NCBI GenBank assembly: GCA_037576195.1
Contig: CM075101.1
Location: 44,330,001-44,394,000, forward strand
Reading direction: 5' to 3'
Origin: Phytoseiulus persimilis
Taxonomy: Eukaryota > Arthropoda > Arachnida > Mesostigmata > Phytoseiidae
Length of the DNA: 64,000 nucleotides
The position numbers and the translations under genes are program-made. The notes beneath the pieces are model-generated. The model saw nothing but the letters and a program-made list of their open reading frames with translations. It was not told where the DNA came from and did no database searches. This document shows, in pieces, positions 1 to 13,500 of this stretch. How positions within the stretch are numbered: position 1 is the first letter of the stretch; each line of letters starts with the position of its first letter.

Positions 1-20
1 TCACGGGAATTCTATTCCAG

Positions 21-152
21 ATACGGGCTGTAACCGCCGAAGACATGATAGCGGCGTTGAGCATAGTTAAGGCCTCCGTGTCGGCGGGAGACCTGCAAGC
101 CTACGCTGATTGGAACGAGAAATTCGGTTGCTGCAGCAGCCCAGCGGAGTGA
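21..152 (+). CDS. FIGNL1: Terminal exon of a meiotic-clade AAA ATPase, probably fidgetin-like 1 (5' part outside the window)
   Basis: A splice acceptor (TTCTATTCCAG) ends at base 20 and a 43-codon open frame follows to TGA at 150-152. The peptide carries the C-terminal helical segment of the VPS4/katanin/spastin/fidgetin group: a V-T-A-E-D start, a S-V-S-x-x-D-L core, then Y-A-D-W-N-E-K-F-G-C. The W-N-x-x-F-G-C ending and the I-R before the helix resemble fidgetin-like 1 more than katanin or VPS4. That choice is made from memory of the family and is not certain. In known members this segment packs against the AAA domain and supports hexamer assembly; FIGNL1 acts in homologous recombination. 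The ATPase core lies left of the window. The gene converges on ERGIC1, with 1.3 kb between the two stop codons. Confidence 0.7.
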   Translation: MRAVTAEDMIAALSIVKASVSAGDLQAYADWNEKFGCCSSPAE

Positions 153-1447
153 AGGTTCACAGAAGTCTGCTGTCCTGGTGATAGAACACGAAAATAAGCT
201 TGATTGCAGAGAAACTTTTCTTCAAAAGATCTCTTCAGATCTGAGAGTGACATGATTGTCTCCGGCGGTGTCGACCCGTTTGGCTTTGTATCATGGAGAC
301 ATTGTTTCTCGTCCGATCGTCGCCTGCAGTTGGGAGTTCACGTTCAGTTTAAAGACGATATCAGCGCGGAGGTTAGCGCTGAAGCCTTGACGTCCCAGAT
401 GAGTGAGATTGAGGACCCTGACCTGTTGAACCCGTTGAACATTTGGATATGAATCACCTGACTCGAGAAAAAAAAAAAAAAAGAAATATGCGTGTATGTT
501 CCTTCAAAATCATTGGAAACACTTTTTCGTGCTCGATTTGATAGAATCAAGGATCGAATCAAGAAACCAATGAGATGATTCCAAAGACAAAGAGTATCGT
601 CAGCGGCAGCGTCATATTTCTTCAAAATAGGCTTTATTTGTAGGAAAATTAAAGCGGTCGCCGATATGCCACGTTCACAGCGCATAGTGGACTTTTCTCA
701 TGAACATCTGGCCATATGCTATCCCTATGACAACTGCTGGTCCGCCCCCGGGCGTGAGAACGACTAGGGAAAGTTTATGAATTAAAATAACAGGGAGGCG
801 AAATCGGCGGATATATCCGAATTCCCCCACCTAGACTACATTGAAAAAAGAACCTCGCGACCACCGAGAAGGCACGAGCGAGCCACTGAGATTCGAGTGG
901 CACTGCATCTCTATTTTCATCCGAACCCTAGTGTTTGCTCGAGCCAACCGCGAACCTATACTTCGGAATGTCTATCGACCCAGTCTATGGATGAACACTT
1001 CGCAACGGAGTTCCAGCCTCCCATCACCCAACATATGAAAGTCTTTCCTCGGCCAGGCGATTCGTCACACCGGAACGACTGGTCGGATGGAGCTCTTTTC
1101 GGGCTCCACATCCCGAAGCGATTGCATGAACACCACCTTCCCAGAGCAGAAGCGCTCCGCTACCCCAATTCCTTATCCTACCCTTGAAAAAATTCATCTC
1201 ATTCCGTCTTCCCCATTCTGCTCCGACCCGGATCGATATCGAAGACGGTGAGCGACTACTGCCGAACTCAATGAAACAGATTCCTATATGTACTCATCAT
1301 GTCAGTACCACGAACGCTTTTTGCTGGAACGACCGTCGTCGGCTGGACCTCGTCCCCTTGCTTTTCGTGCCGGCATTTCGGTCATGGTTGCATAGATCGA
1401 AATTCCGCCGCTCAACCCCAGCTGTCGAGATTCCTGGATCCTGCATT
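153..1447. other. Convergent intergenic/3'UTR region
   Basis: This stretch lies between the stop codons of the AAA ATPase (plus) and ERGIC1 (minus) and should hold both 3'UTRs. It has a 15-nt A run at 468-482, an ATTAAA at 781-786 that could serve the plus-strand gene, and TTTATT at 633-638 (AATAAA on the minus strand). I see no coding exon in it. Confidence 0.6.
633..638 (-). promoter_or_regulatory. Candidate poly(A) signal for ERGIC1
   Basis: AATAAA on the minus strand, about 810 bp beyond the ERGIC1 stop codon. It is the first canonical hexamer I noticed downstream. Position and motif are the only support. Confidence 0.35.
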
Positions 1448-1555
1448 CTAACTCAGCTTCCCTATCTCGAACTTCCGGAAAACTTCCCCGGCGGTGAAGC
1501 AAATCGAGTTGATGATGCCGACTACAGTGAACGTACCGCCTACGATCGCGCACAC
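1448..1555 (-). CDS. ERGIC1: ERGIC1 exon 8 (stop codon)
   Basis: Acceptor CTCGCTCAG, 36 codons including TAG. It encodes the C-terminal membrane helix (A-I-V-G-G-T-F-T-V onwards) and a short charged tail. Confidence 0.96.
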   Translation of the reverse strand: MCAIVGGTFTVVGIINSICFTAGEVFRKFEIGKLS

Positions 1556-4500
1556 CTGAGCGAGAGAAGTGTTGTTAGAGTTGGCCTCGGCAATCGAGAT
1601 GCGTTCGGGACGCTGTGATTCGCTCAACTCAAGCTCGGAATCCACGAATAATGTATCATGCGACGCAAAGATTACTCGGGAACTCACGTTTGTAAGGAAA
1701 CTGTACAAGGGTTGGGTGCGGCGGTGGTACTTGACAGTGATGGGGTTGAGGTCGTACTTGAACCAGATTGCGGGAATGATCCTCCCAGCAGAGAACGACA
1801 ACGTTATGTAGCTCTGGAATGAATTTGAGAGCAGAATATTTACGCGTTGCCTTTAAGTGTTTTCTCAATCCGGAACTTATGGGCTCAAGACAGGATGCAC
1901 CCGAGGTGGGCAGATGTCTAGAGAACTTGTCGGACTCGGGTCTCGTGGCGTATGTCGGGAGTTTAACCGCGTCGATCGAAACTATTCCAGCGCCTGCGAG
2001 ACCGCTGCCCCAGCATATCTAATCGTGGACACCCATAGTGATTCCACGAGTTTCAGAATAGTAACTGCGTTCAGCGGCGGCTGGGAGAAGCACATCACAG
2101 AGTTGTCGGCTGTAAGGAAACACGACCAGCCCGCTGGAGCAACGCGTACCACATACGCAGCTTTAGGTACAGGAACGCCCACTTGCGAGCACAATGAGAG
2201 AAGCCAATCCGTCTACCGACGCATAACAAGATAGGGCGTAGGAGGAAGTCGGCGCCTACGAGCGTGGGAGTTGGATATCCAATCGTCTGATTGAAGCCAT
2301 GTTGGTTGGTTTTCGTTCTTCCTCGTAGGGGGGGGGGGGGCAGATGGAGGAGGCGCCGCACTCCAATGGGAAGAGGGCTTCCCAAAAAATATTCGTTCCC
2401 ATTATGATCCACTCTCGAATGGTGTCCAGGTCGTTAGCCCTGCTTTCTCTTCATTGATCCCTGAAAACAACCTCTCGCTCTCCACCCACCCATCCCAACT
2501 TTCCGTTGGCCCCTCTGAACTCCCACTCCTGCCCATCATTCCCACTTCCCCCCTCCTGCTTCCGTTTCATTCAACTTCTACATCTCCCCTCGTTCTGAAC
2601 CGAGTCTCCTCCTGCAATATTCTTCGCTTCCGCCTTCTCTTGATTCTTTCAACTTATTCCAAAGTACTTCGTTACTCTGTATTGCCCACCACCCGGCGGC
2701 ACCCCCCAGAGACATATGTTGTAAACATTTATTTCGAAGCGGTGCGTGGGCGAGCGCTGGACTTCTGACGTCACGAGGCTGGCCGGCGGCAAACGAGACG
2801 TTGGCTTCTTCGGATGTTGCAGGAAGATAAATTGAAATTTAAAACGGGTATCAGCAAATTACATGGAGCTGGTGGTGAGCCTTGGAAAAGGCGTCGGATG
2901 AACAGCACGCTCCTCGCAGACCTGATTGTGTCCACGTTCCGACAAGGTTCCCTTGGTGCGTTTGTGCCCGGGTTACGCGACCCAAATTTCTCCCGCGATT
3001 TACGTTACCTCGAACGCTCTCGTCGCGTAATTCAACCGGGATACGTGAGTCTCTGAGTTCAATCTCGCCCGTGCGGGGAACTGTACTTTGACCGAGTTTG
3101 GAGCCTGACCGACGCGATGCTGAACGTTGAGGTTAGTGCCCTCCCTGCGTCTCTTACAACACCCGCAGGTTGTGAGATGCTGAGAAGATGGGTCGACTCG
3201 GGTCAGAGCCCCGGGGAAAAGGGACGCATGGCAATGAAGAACAACTGCCCCAGCATGGTGTCTCGGAATTGCATTTCTTCCCTCGCTACTTGATTATTTC
3301 GTCGCCTCGCACAGTTCACGTCTCTCCCCGCTTTGCAGCCGTCGCTCCCCGATCACGGATGTCTCATTCTGACTTGATTTCGGCGGAGAAAGGCGTGGGA
3401 GGCTTCGCACATGAAGAAGGAAGCTACAGCTTTGGGGAGGCGCGCCAGGCTTTCTCTCCCGGACGCTGGTTCCTCCTCGGCCTGTTTACATCCGTACTCA
3501 CAAGCCCGAGAGAACGACCTACTTCTATCTCGAGCCGTGGGCGGATGGCGAAACTCGCGTGGGAGTTACGTACAAGGATATCTCTTCCTGCCTCCTCTCC
3601 TCGATGATGGCTTTCAAGTTTTGCTACTCGATCACTAATGAAGCTCTGGCTAGCGGCTCCGTTCCTCTGAGTCGCGCAGTGGACTGGTGAGCTCGGGAAC
3701 ATGAGTTTCAAAGAGAGATCAAAGTGAATTCGACCGGAACTCCGGAGAACACGCCTTGTTCCTCCGGCGAGATCTTCCCCAGAGCTGATGCTAAAACTGC
3801 GGGAACAGAATGGGTGTGAAACTCTGTTCGGGCTTCTTCTCGCATTCATTCATGACATCCATTAGTAAGCTCCGCACGTGGATGGACGGAACCATGCATT
3901 CTTCCAGCCAGGTTTGAATCAATGACCGAATGGAATGCACACATGGAAGCCTCAATCGCACAATAGCCTCCGACTCATAATGGCTCCTTCCTACGTGCAC
4001 GAGCCTACATACTTGACCCAGTCTTTTTCGGGCCGCGTCGAGAATGTGAATTATTAACTGTAACGCGAAGTGGCGCGCGTGGAGCTGACTGCGACGAGGA
4101 GCTTCCCGTGATGGGGGTGCGGCCGAAACAGGAATTCGCCGGTTCTGAGAACACGGAAGCATGAGTTTGCGTTCGGGCGCACGGCGTGCCATCATCGTTC
4201 GGCGGGAAAACGAGGCACAAAACAAAGAGCACGATTTCCATGCGTCCCCGATCAGGTACAGCCCGGAAGTGACTATGGAGCTAAAGGATCAAGAAGCTCA
4301 GATCCGCGAGTTCATTGCTTCATCACCGTGCTGTACACTAGAGTTTTCTGGCTTCGTGACGAAAAACGACTTGAAAACTGATCCCTCTTGATCCCGAAGG
4401 TGGATAGACTAATACCAAATCATCTGGCTGGAGAATATCAAGGATCGCTTCCGGGAGCGAATATTTCCAAAACCTCACCCCTCAGCCTCGGAGAATGTTT

Positions 4501-7500
4501 ATCTAGTTCTGAATGGAATCCGATCGTTCTGGAACCTTCTCCGCGAAACCGAAGCAAATCACTCCCAAAGTGCGCAAAGCGATGGAGAGAATTCTTCACC
4601 GAAGTCTACAAGCCCCAATCCTCGTTTCGGAATACCTATCCCATATGGATATGCGGAATATTATGTGCCCGTCGGAATCAGAACTGCGACGCAGGACTAC
4701 GGCGAGTGAATCGAATAGCAGTCAAGTAGGCTCACCTTGTGCGCGTGGGTGTACTGATAAGCGACCAAATGCTTCCCGGGAGACGTCTCGTAGACCGTTG
4801 GCACAATTTTCATAACGTAGTCATGGGACTCTTTGCCTGTGGAAGGGAATCAGGTCGCTGTGATTGGATGAACTAACTTAATCATGGCGCTTTTTTGCAA
4901 AGACACGCTAAAATTTCCACCTTTATGAGTGATTCAACAAGCTCAATAAAAACTGACCTTGGAATTCTGAGGAGCGTTCACAAACGAAAACATGCGATTG
5001 TTATTAGCTTGAAAAATAGGAATCCGATAGATTATGTAATAAGCAAGCACGACCAGAAAGCAGCAGGACACAAAACACATCAGCAAACAAGGCTATCAAT
5101 GTTCCGTGTCGATTCAGGTGAGTTTGGGAGCGTTGAGAAACTAGAGCTCTATTATCTGTGGGTTTACTTCACCTTGAAGCGCTGAGAAAACGGGTATAAG
5201 TCGTCGTTAGACATAACAGAAACGCGCGATAAAGGAACATTGGGTTGAAGAAAAGCTGAGTACGAGAATCTTTCTCCCTAACTGAATGGAAATACAAGAA
5301 AATTAACGAACCCGGATCTAGCAAAGCCTCTGGAATTCATGCAACCCGTCAGTTCGAGACGCAAAAGAAAAATGGTTGATCTCAGAGCAAGTAAATCCTC
5401 ATACATGGACGATAATCAATATATCCCGCGTCGATATAGCAGGCTAAAGCATGATCTGGAACACCGAATAACTTCCAGACGGAGGAAGCAACTCGCGCGA
5501 CGTCACCGAACGAACAGCGACGTCATTTACGACACCGTCTTGCTTCGGTCTAGAAGGCAAAATTCAGATAAGTTCTGTTCTGACTCACCGTCTGCTTCCA
5601 GGCGATTCTGGTTCTGGAGAGCGTTGAAACTTCCTTTGATATCTTTTCCGAGTTGTCGCATTAGCTGGTCGCCGAACGTCAAGGAGTGGATCTCATGTGA
5701 CATATCGATGTCGTCTGGTTGAGATTTGGCCGCGTGCGTCGAGACGTGGAAGTTTCCAGGAACCTGCTCGGGGACGGGAATCGTTGTGTTTGCTTGAAGA
5801 GGACTCACATTCCATCGAAGTAAACTGAATGCGAGACGCAACAATATCTAATGCGACAGAAGATCAGAGACCGGCCGACAAAGCGCTCCCTAGAGGCAGC
5901 ACGGACCTTGTTGATGGTGAACTTGGCCACAAAGTTGCAGCCTGTTTTGTCGTTCAGGTCAGTCCTCGTCGTGTCATCGATGTGTCCAACCTCGTGACGA
6001 CCGTTTTCGTCTTGTATGTCCAAACCCACCACTGCGAAAGGAAAAGCTTAATGAATCCAAACAGATCCGTCTCAGAAACAACCATCACCTTCCCCGAACG
6101 CGTGAGAAGCCGGTGCCGCAACGTGACAGGAAGAACGATCAGTCAACTTTATGAAAGTCTCCATGTTTATTCGAAAGCCGGAAAGACACTCAAGCGCTGC
6201 AGCTTCGTTATGCAGCATCACACGTCAACGAGCGAAGGGGGAAATAGGTAGAGCGACACTCGAACAGGCGAATCGAAGAATCGGTGATTTTGTGTCCTTT
6301 GCATAACTTCCCGTTATCGAGGATTTCATAATGGAGAAGGCTTCCCAATCTCGTTATGGAATCGACTTCCCTAGTTTATCGAGTTCGCCCGCTCGCTTGG
6401 TCCGTCCGTCCGTCTACCACTTTGAAATGTCCACACATTCACGCAGTCGGATCACGTTGCCAGCAATGCGTTGCTCGACATTTCTACGGGGGAAAACAGT
6501 TTTTCTTTACCTAATTCCTTGGTGGCTCGCAGCCAGCGTTTAGTAATGCCAACGAATCGCACATCGCTGGATTGCAGAATATCATCCGCTCCGAGTGGAC
6601 CCCGGGATGATTGTGAGCCTCGCTTTCATTTTTGACGTCCGGGTCAGTTACTCAGCTCGAGGAGACGCCAGGAAGTCATCGAAGAATTTATTCCCGTGCC
6701 GTTCAATAAACAATCGGAGGTTTTCTGTAGGAGCCACTTTCATCGTCACAGAGGAAGTTGACTCCCCGTGCTCCCGGAGGCACAAACTGTGGCTTCGACC
6801 CTGTGGTAAAAGCTTCGAGGCAACCAAGCTCATGATGCAGATTGTTGCGTTGTCATCAGAGGCCATGGTGAATTCTCTTCTGAGCATGTCTGATTGCTCC
6901 CGACAGAAAATTCTGTTGGATTCGAATTTCAAACTGAACTCCAACCACGGCTGCCACCCGTCGAGATGGAATTGGCGGAGTGCGAAAAAGAGCGATTTCA
7001 GGGGAAGACATTCTGTTCGCTTCCGAGACTCGTGGACTCGACTGACGGGGAGAAACGCTATCGGGCAATCACGCAGAGATTCACAATTCGGGTGGGGGTA
7101 AGGTACGAAATGATATTCACAAATGCATCACCGAGCATGTATCCGAATTGGGGATGTGCTGGAGGGTAGGCGGAAACCAGCTCAACTAGTGAGCTACGCG
7201 CGCTCTCTGAAGTTCTGAGCGGCTCCCTAAGATCACTCCGCTCCGATAAGGATTCCGAACGATAGCAGGCGGAGACGTTGTGCAAATCATCGAACTTGTT
7301 CTCCAAATTTCACACCAGAGGGCATTCTGTTCGAGAGTTTCTGACAAGAAGAAAAGAAGTCGCTCTGTGATCTCAGGCGGAAGACGCGGGGTTTGAAAGA
7401 AGCCCAAAATTTCTCTGCTCACGAGATATTCCCCTCCGGAATGGGCTCGTTCTCCTTCAATGCAACGTCCTCGAAACCAAACCTCGAAAAATTCCAACGA

Positions 7501-10500
7501 TCTCGGTCAAATCAGAGCATACCGCGGGCAAACCATATCACTAACCGGGGTGATCTTGGACGCGGAAACCAAACGCTGAGGAGAACGGTGAAGAGATTCA
7601 ATGAGATAATCATGATTCGGAGTTCGACGAGGGGGTCGAGGAATCGGAAGTATCGCATATCTCGAGTTCTCAGCGAAGGATTCAGGCCATCTCCGAGGGT
7701 TCTATCACGGTCAACAAACTCGGCAGCTTCTTGAACGATGGAGGTAATTTCGCTAAGAAGCCGGGGAGGGGTTCTCGTACCCATCGGACTATACTCACCA
7801 GCACAGGAGAGTTTTGGCAAGCTTATGTTCAGGAACACGTTGATTTTCTCTGACGGTGCAGGGTTGTCCACGTAGAGCTCGCTTACACTGCGAAAGAACC
7901 GAGAAAGTGAGTCATCTCAGAGGGTGGCGCACCGCACGAACCGGACTTCAGACAATTCCAGCCCACTCGAAGAACCATCTCGCTTAAAGCAAATGTGCGA
8001 GTGGAGTCCAAGCCACCAACCGGACGTGAACGAGTTCAGAGACTACCGAACACTAATTCGTCACACAACTTGGTCAAATACGATGTTGTAGATACGCCCG
8101 TTTCAGGCACTGTTCCGAGTCACACAGATTAAAACTCCACGTGAGACGCCCCCGTTGAGCTACTGATGACCGGAATCGCAGGCTGACCGTGATTGGGGTC
8201 GATAGATCCCCATGCTCTTCCAGAAGCAGGTGCTTCTGTCTCGCTTTCCAACAGAGTTTTCCGGACTCATTTCGTCTTGACTTATCCTGATTCACAATGC
8301 TGTGAGTATCCGGATCTCAGTCTAGTAGATCGACTATATTGCGACCTCACCTCCTTCCATCGCTCTCGATCGTTCTTCGACGAACGTCATCTAACGGCGC
8401 CTCACGAGACCGCAGGCAGGCAGGCGGGTGGACTTTCGAACTTTTGCAGTCTCGATGGTGCATCAACGATGCATGGCTTACGACGGCTGCAAAAACCTCA
8501 AATACCTCCAAGAATATCAGCACAACGACGTGTTTCACGCGAACACCGATTTCTGAATCCGGCTTCGAATGCAAGATGGACGCACGCAGGAGCCTTCAGA
8601 TCTCGAATCCAGTGGAGAAAAAATCGAGACAGCCCCGATACGACACGGCCTTCAGCATTCCAGGCTTCCAATGCAATTGAAAACCCGTACGGGAGGGATT
8701 CGGAACAGGAGCCGGCGAGCCCCGTTCCCATAGCAAGAAGTATCTTGGAGACACGAATAACTTCAACTCGTAACTTGATTCCTTCGTTTCGATCACAGTA
8801 CTCCGAGACCTGCCATACAGACTTTGTTCCGCGATTTAGTTTGAACTTGTGTCATCTGGGGCTCGAGAGAAGGAACGATAACGGGATAATGGAGAAGTTT
8901 CTGATTCAGCTTCCCGAAACGGAAGCTGGAGCGGTCCCCAATCGGGACAGAGGATCGCTTGATCTGTTCTCCGCTTTCGTCTCGATTCTAGAACGACGAC
9001 GATTCGCAGACTCCGGAAGCGAGGATCTCTAAATGCTAATTGTGGACATGACCTTCAGGGCCTCGGCGCGACCTTAGCAAAAGGTTCGCTTCAATCCAGA
9101 GCGATTGCTGCGGCGGCATCATCCGCAGGTCGAGTAAATGTCGCTGAACTGGTCTGAGCAGGAGTATTCGCCCGTTTGCTGTGATTCGCACAGAGGGAGT
9201 TCCCCCGCGAAAAACATTGACCAGAGCAACATATTCACAACACCACTAGACTGTTGCGGACACCGCGCTCAACCGAGTTGAACTGGCGGGCCAAACCTAG
9301 GCTCATACTTGTTTCTCGGAATTTCATGATGCTGGGGAATCCGAGTTTTTTCCAAAGAATCACTGCGGGCGAGATACGGACACTATTTGATGTTTCCCCA
9401 CACGGACCGAGGAGGGTCTCCTATCTGACGTTCTTCCTGCTCAACGTACAGTGTTTCGGAAGGGAGCACCCACGCTCCGGAAATAGAAACGATCCTTGGG
9501 TTGCGTAATCTGTTACGGGTTTGAGCGATCCAGATCAGCTTACGCGTTTCGCACATGAGCGAGAACAAGTCTCTCGGAACGCACCGAAAGCCGTTCTGTG
9601 TGTGAGCGAATCCCCTCCGTGAGATTCCGTGCTGCTCATTACCTCGACCACGTTTGGGAAGCTCGTGGGCTTCTGAAGAAATTTTCGCTGTTGTTTCACG
9701 TGTTGCGTCTGGTTGAGCTTCTTTGAGCGTTCTTAACGCGGAATCGAACGTCGTATAGAGGCCCAAGAGATTCAACACTGTTTATTTGTCAACAAGAACC
9801 ATCACAAAATATCTCCATCGTCATCATCACGCTACTTCTTGTCAGCAGCATTGTTCTCTCCCGTGTTCCTGAAATCATCCGTCATCGTCATGGGACTCAA
9901 CAAAAAACAAGTCGCGATGCGTTCGGGAACTTTGTGTACATTTCGTCTTACTCGACGCAAGACTACCGACACGGTATCGAGTGCAACCGTCAAAACGCTT
10001 CAAAACATTCAACCGGTGAGATAAGCGGGGAGAACGGGGCAGCTCCGAACTCTCCGAGAGGCGAAAACGTGGATCTGTGGAGTCAGAGAGATGGCGATTT
10101 CTTCTGACTTCACCTCGAGGGATCAGACCGATTTCAGCCCTGCTTTTCGTGAGGGGCTTTTCCTCTTTCTTCCGTGGAAGCCGTACCTTCGACAAGCGGT
10201 TTCGTCATTATTCTAGGCAGAGCGAAAATGCAGAATGCACTGAACACGTGTCCGTAGAAGTAGACTTGAGACCACATGTCAAACGCTTTGTCAAAACTCA
10301 GCAAAATGAACGGCAGGTTCGCATAGGCGAAACCACAAGACGTCGTCACGAATGTTATCGCGTCCCACAGTTTCTTCATCGATTGCGACCCCTGGAAGTG
10401 GGGTCGTATGTAGCGACGCACGTTGCGTGCCGCGAGCGTTTGCACGGCCAACGTCATGAAGGTTAGATAGTATCCAGGGTAGAAGCCGTGCCAGGCGGCC

Positions 10501-13500
10501 GACAGGAAGAACGTCATGAGGGTTTTGCTCGAATCCACTCGATCGTAGCAGATGCTGCGGAGCCAACGCTGCGTCGAAGTGTTCCAAGCGGCCAGTCCAT
10601 CTCTCTGAGAGAGGGCTGTCTCCACTTTCCAGATCTCGATGTTCGTGCAGCCACCCCAGTCATCGGCGCCGTCAACGAATCTGTACCCGAAATTCGAAGA
10701 GTTACAGATCGCTTCCGCCATCTTCCAGATGAGGTAGTACTGCTGCCTCGTCAGGGCGGTGTAAACGAAGAACCAGAAGACCTTGGTGGGGATCGCCGAG
10801 GATCGGAACTCGTCGGTGAACAGGTACTCCAACGGGAACATGGGGACCACGAACATCACGACGAGAATCGAAAGCAGGCAGAAGAATGAGCGTTTCAGAA
10901 CGTAGGGGGTCGGGTCAGGTTCTTGGTTGGGACCGGCGCATCGGCTGACGGTGCTGTCACCGATACTTCCGCTGGAAGCGTTTTTGATGGCGGTGTTGTT
11001 CCTGCGTTCGTCGAAAGTCGTCCCGTTCGTAACAGTTTCGAATTCCTTGAAGGGGATCAACGGCCCGCAGAGCACCATATGGAAGTCGAAGGCATACGCA
11101 AAGTAGGTGAACACGTCGGGACGTTCACTGATGGCGTCCTTGAGCATGTACGATTTACAGTTCTCCGGCATACAGCCGTCCCGGAAGCTGAAGGCGAAAC
11201 TCGACAGTCGTTGAGTCAACATCATGAGAGCACCTGGAAAATATGTTGGCAGCGTGAGAATAGTTCCCTAACTGCACGGATGATCTTCTCCCCTTTGTCG
11301 AAGGCCCCAGTCCTTCGTTCGATATCGAATGCGGGCGTCGGAAGCACTTTGGCGGATTGAAGCGCCACTCTGCTGGAAAGCAGCATCGCCAAGAAAGTTT
11401 TCCGGAGATGGTTCATCCGTTCCTGAGGGGCATCCCATCCGACGCATGAGACACGAGACGCAGCAACGAGGCTCTGCCCCACGCGAGACGAAAATGAAAA
11501 TACACGCGGAATAGAAGCTTCGCTGTCGGATGACCAGTTTGATCGCGCCTCAGGCAGCGGCCATCGGAGCCGACGTCTATTCCCGCCACCCGCGGAAGTA
11601 TAGACCCCAAGACCGGGTCAAAGCCCGCTCAATACGATGGCGAGCAATATAATCGTTCGGATTGCGCTTTTGCGCCAGCGCTCCTGTCTCTCGAAACGCC
11701 GGTCGGCTGATTACCACAAAATGGCGAAACATGGAGACAGCTGGCGGACCCAACAGGTGTTTCTTCAAATTTCATGCGAAGGCCTGTCGAAACAAACTGT
11801 GCCTGGGTTTTCGTTCCAACTCAGCCTTATCGGTCGACATCGGAGTAACGACGTGGCAACGCGAATCGAAAACTGAAAGCGGAACAGATAAGGGGCCCAG
11901 AGCCGGCCCGATGCGGGATGTCCCAACTCAAAATAGAAGGATTGCCGAGAACCGATAGGGTCGGTCCCCTTCCGAACGTCGCGACGCATCCCGCTCCGTT
12001 TAGTCGGATCTGAGAGCGAAAAGCGCGCCGTCACGCTCGACTCGGTCTGCATCGAAACACCAAGAGAAAGTCGAGGAGGAAACTCACCGGTGATGTCGAG
12101 AGTGTATCCTTCGTAGTCGTAGTACATCCGGATCGCATGTAGAACACTTTGGTATCCCAAACAGAAGAAGAGTGAGACCCTCGGCAGGGACTCAATCTCG
12201 CAGAACAGCAATAACAGGTAACTGATAGCCGTCTGCGCAAACATGTGCTTCACGTCGTTCCCGAAACAGAAGTACAGGACGCTAACACCGATGATGAACG
12301 TGAACAGTTTCCTCGCCAGAGGTGTGACCCGGCTCGGGTGGAGCACTGTCCTGTAGAGGGTGCCGAAGAGGATGCAGCTGAAGCCTGCAGCTACGTAATT
12401 GAGCTTGTCCAACTGGACTCCGACTGAGCTCGCAAGTGGCTGCAGCAGGTGGCTGCCTTTGTACCATCCATCTCGCACAATCCAGTGAGACATCGTTCGA
12501 TTCCGTCACGCACTCACTCGGTCGGTCGGTCGGTCGAGCGGGCGGCAAGATGAGAGCTTGCCGCATCCAACACCACGAACACAACTGGTGAAAACCGAAA
12601 CCTGTGCGGCTCTTCCGTCAATATGTTTTTGTGTCTGTGAGCGTTCGTTCGTTTGTGAGCGTGCTCTGTGTGAGAGGGTAGCTTGGATCGGCTCAGTTGG
12701 TCGGTCCTTCGGTCGGTCGTGCGCTTGCAAATGCCACAACACGACACTCTTACCACGATATCACTCTCTCTCCACTTCTCGCAGTCACTTCGTCGGCGTC
12801 TTGTTGAAGTTTCCGCTCAGACTTGTTCAGCTCTTGTCGCCGCAACGACGTCGGCCACCGCAGTCGTTGTCCGCGTTGTTGCAGATATCGAGGGGTTCCG
12901 GCGAGAAAACGAGTTCGCTCTCCTCGATCACGTCAGCGAGACCCAGCGATGGGTGTTTGTCGGTCTTTTTGAGAATCTCGGTCCTGCACAATAGAGGTCG
13001 AACCGCGGTTGCCTCGGCCGAGAGTCGGAGGGAACCTTCTTCACTGCGAGTCGAGCTTTGTGGCGCGCACCGATGAGTTGATCGCTAACTGCGTTGTCGC
13101 TTCAGCATTCGACATCCAATCGGTGTGGATGAGTCATTGCTCGACTCTCGACAAAACCCGCGCCATGGGAACCACTCAGATAGCGGCTGTGGTCTGCGAG
13201 GGAAGACGCTGCCATTCCTCTTCTGAAGTCGATCAAGCGGACGCCGCTAGCGCCAGGTGAAATCCAGTGTATTGGCTAACAACGCACACATATACGTCGA
13301 CGGGCGGAACGTTGTTCTAAAGGTCCGCACAATGACAGGTCATGCGGGATCGATTCGCTTCCCTCCCGCTTCCGTGAGAGACCAACGTCGAGGTCCGTAC
13401 CCTCCTGGAGATTGCTCATATTTTTAGACAAATGGATTGTCCACATAGCCTAGCAGCTCGATTGACGGGACTAAATTCCTCGGAATTCGCCCCCGCTCAG

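Noticed and set aside
12558-13076. 172-aa plus-strand open frame opposite the MBOAT 5' end
   Set aside because: It reads through tetranucleotide repeats and the MBOAT leader, has no domain, and is explained by GC-rich composition.
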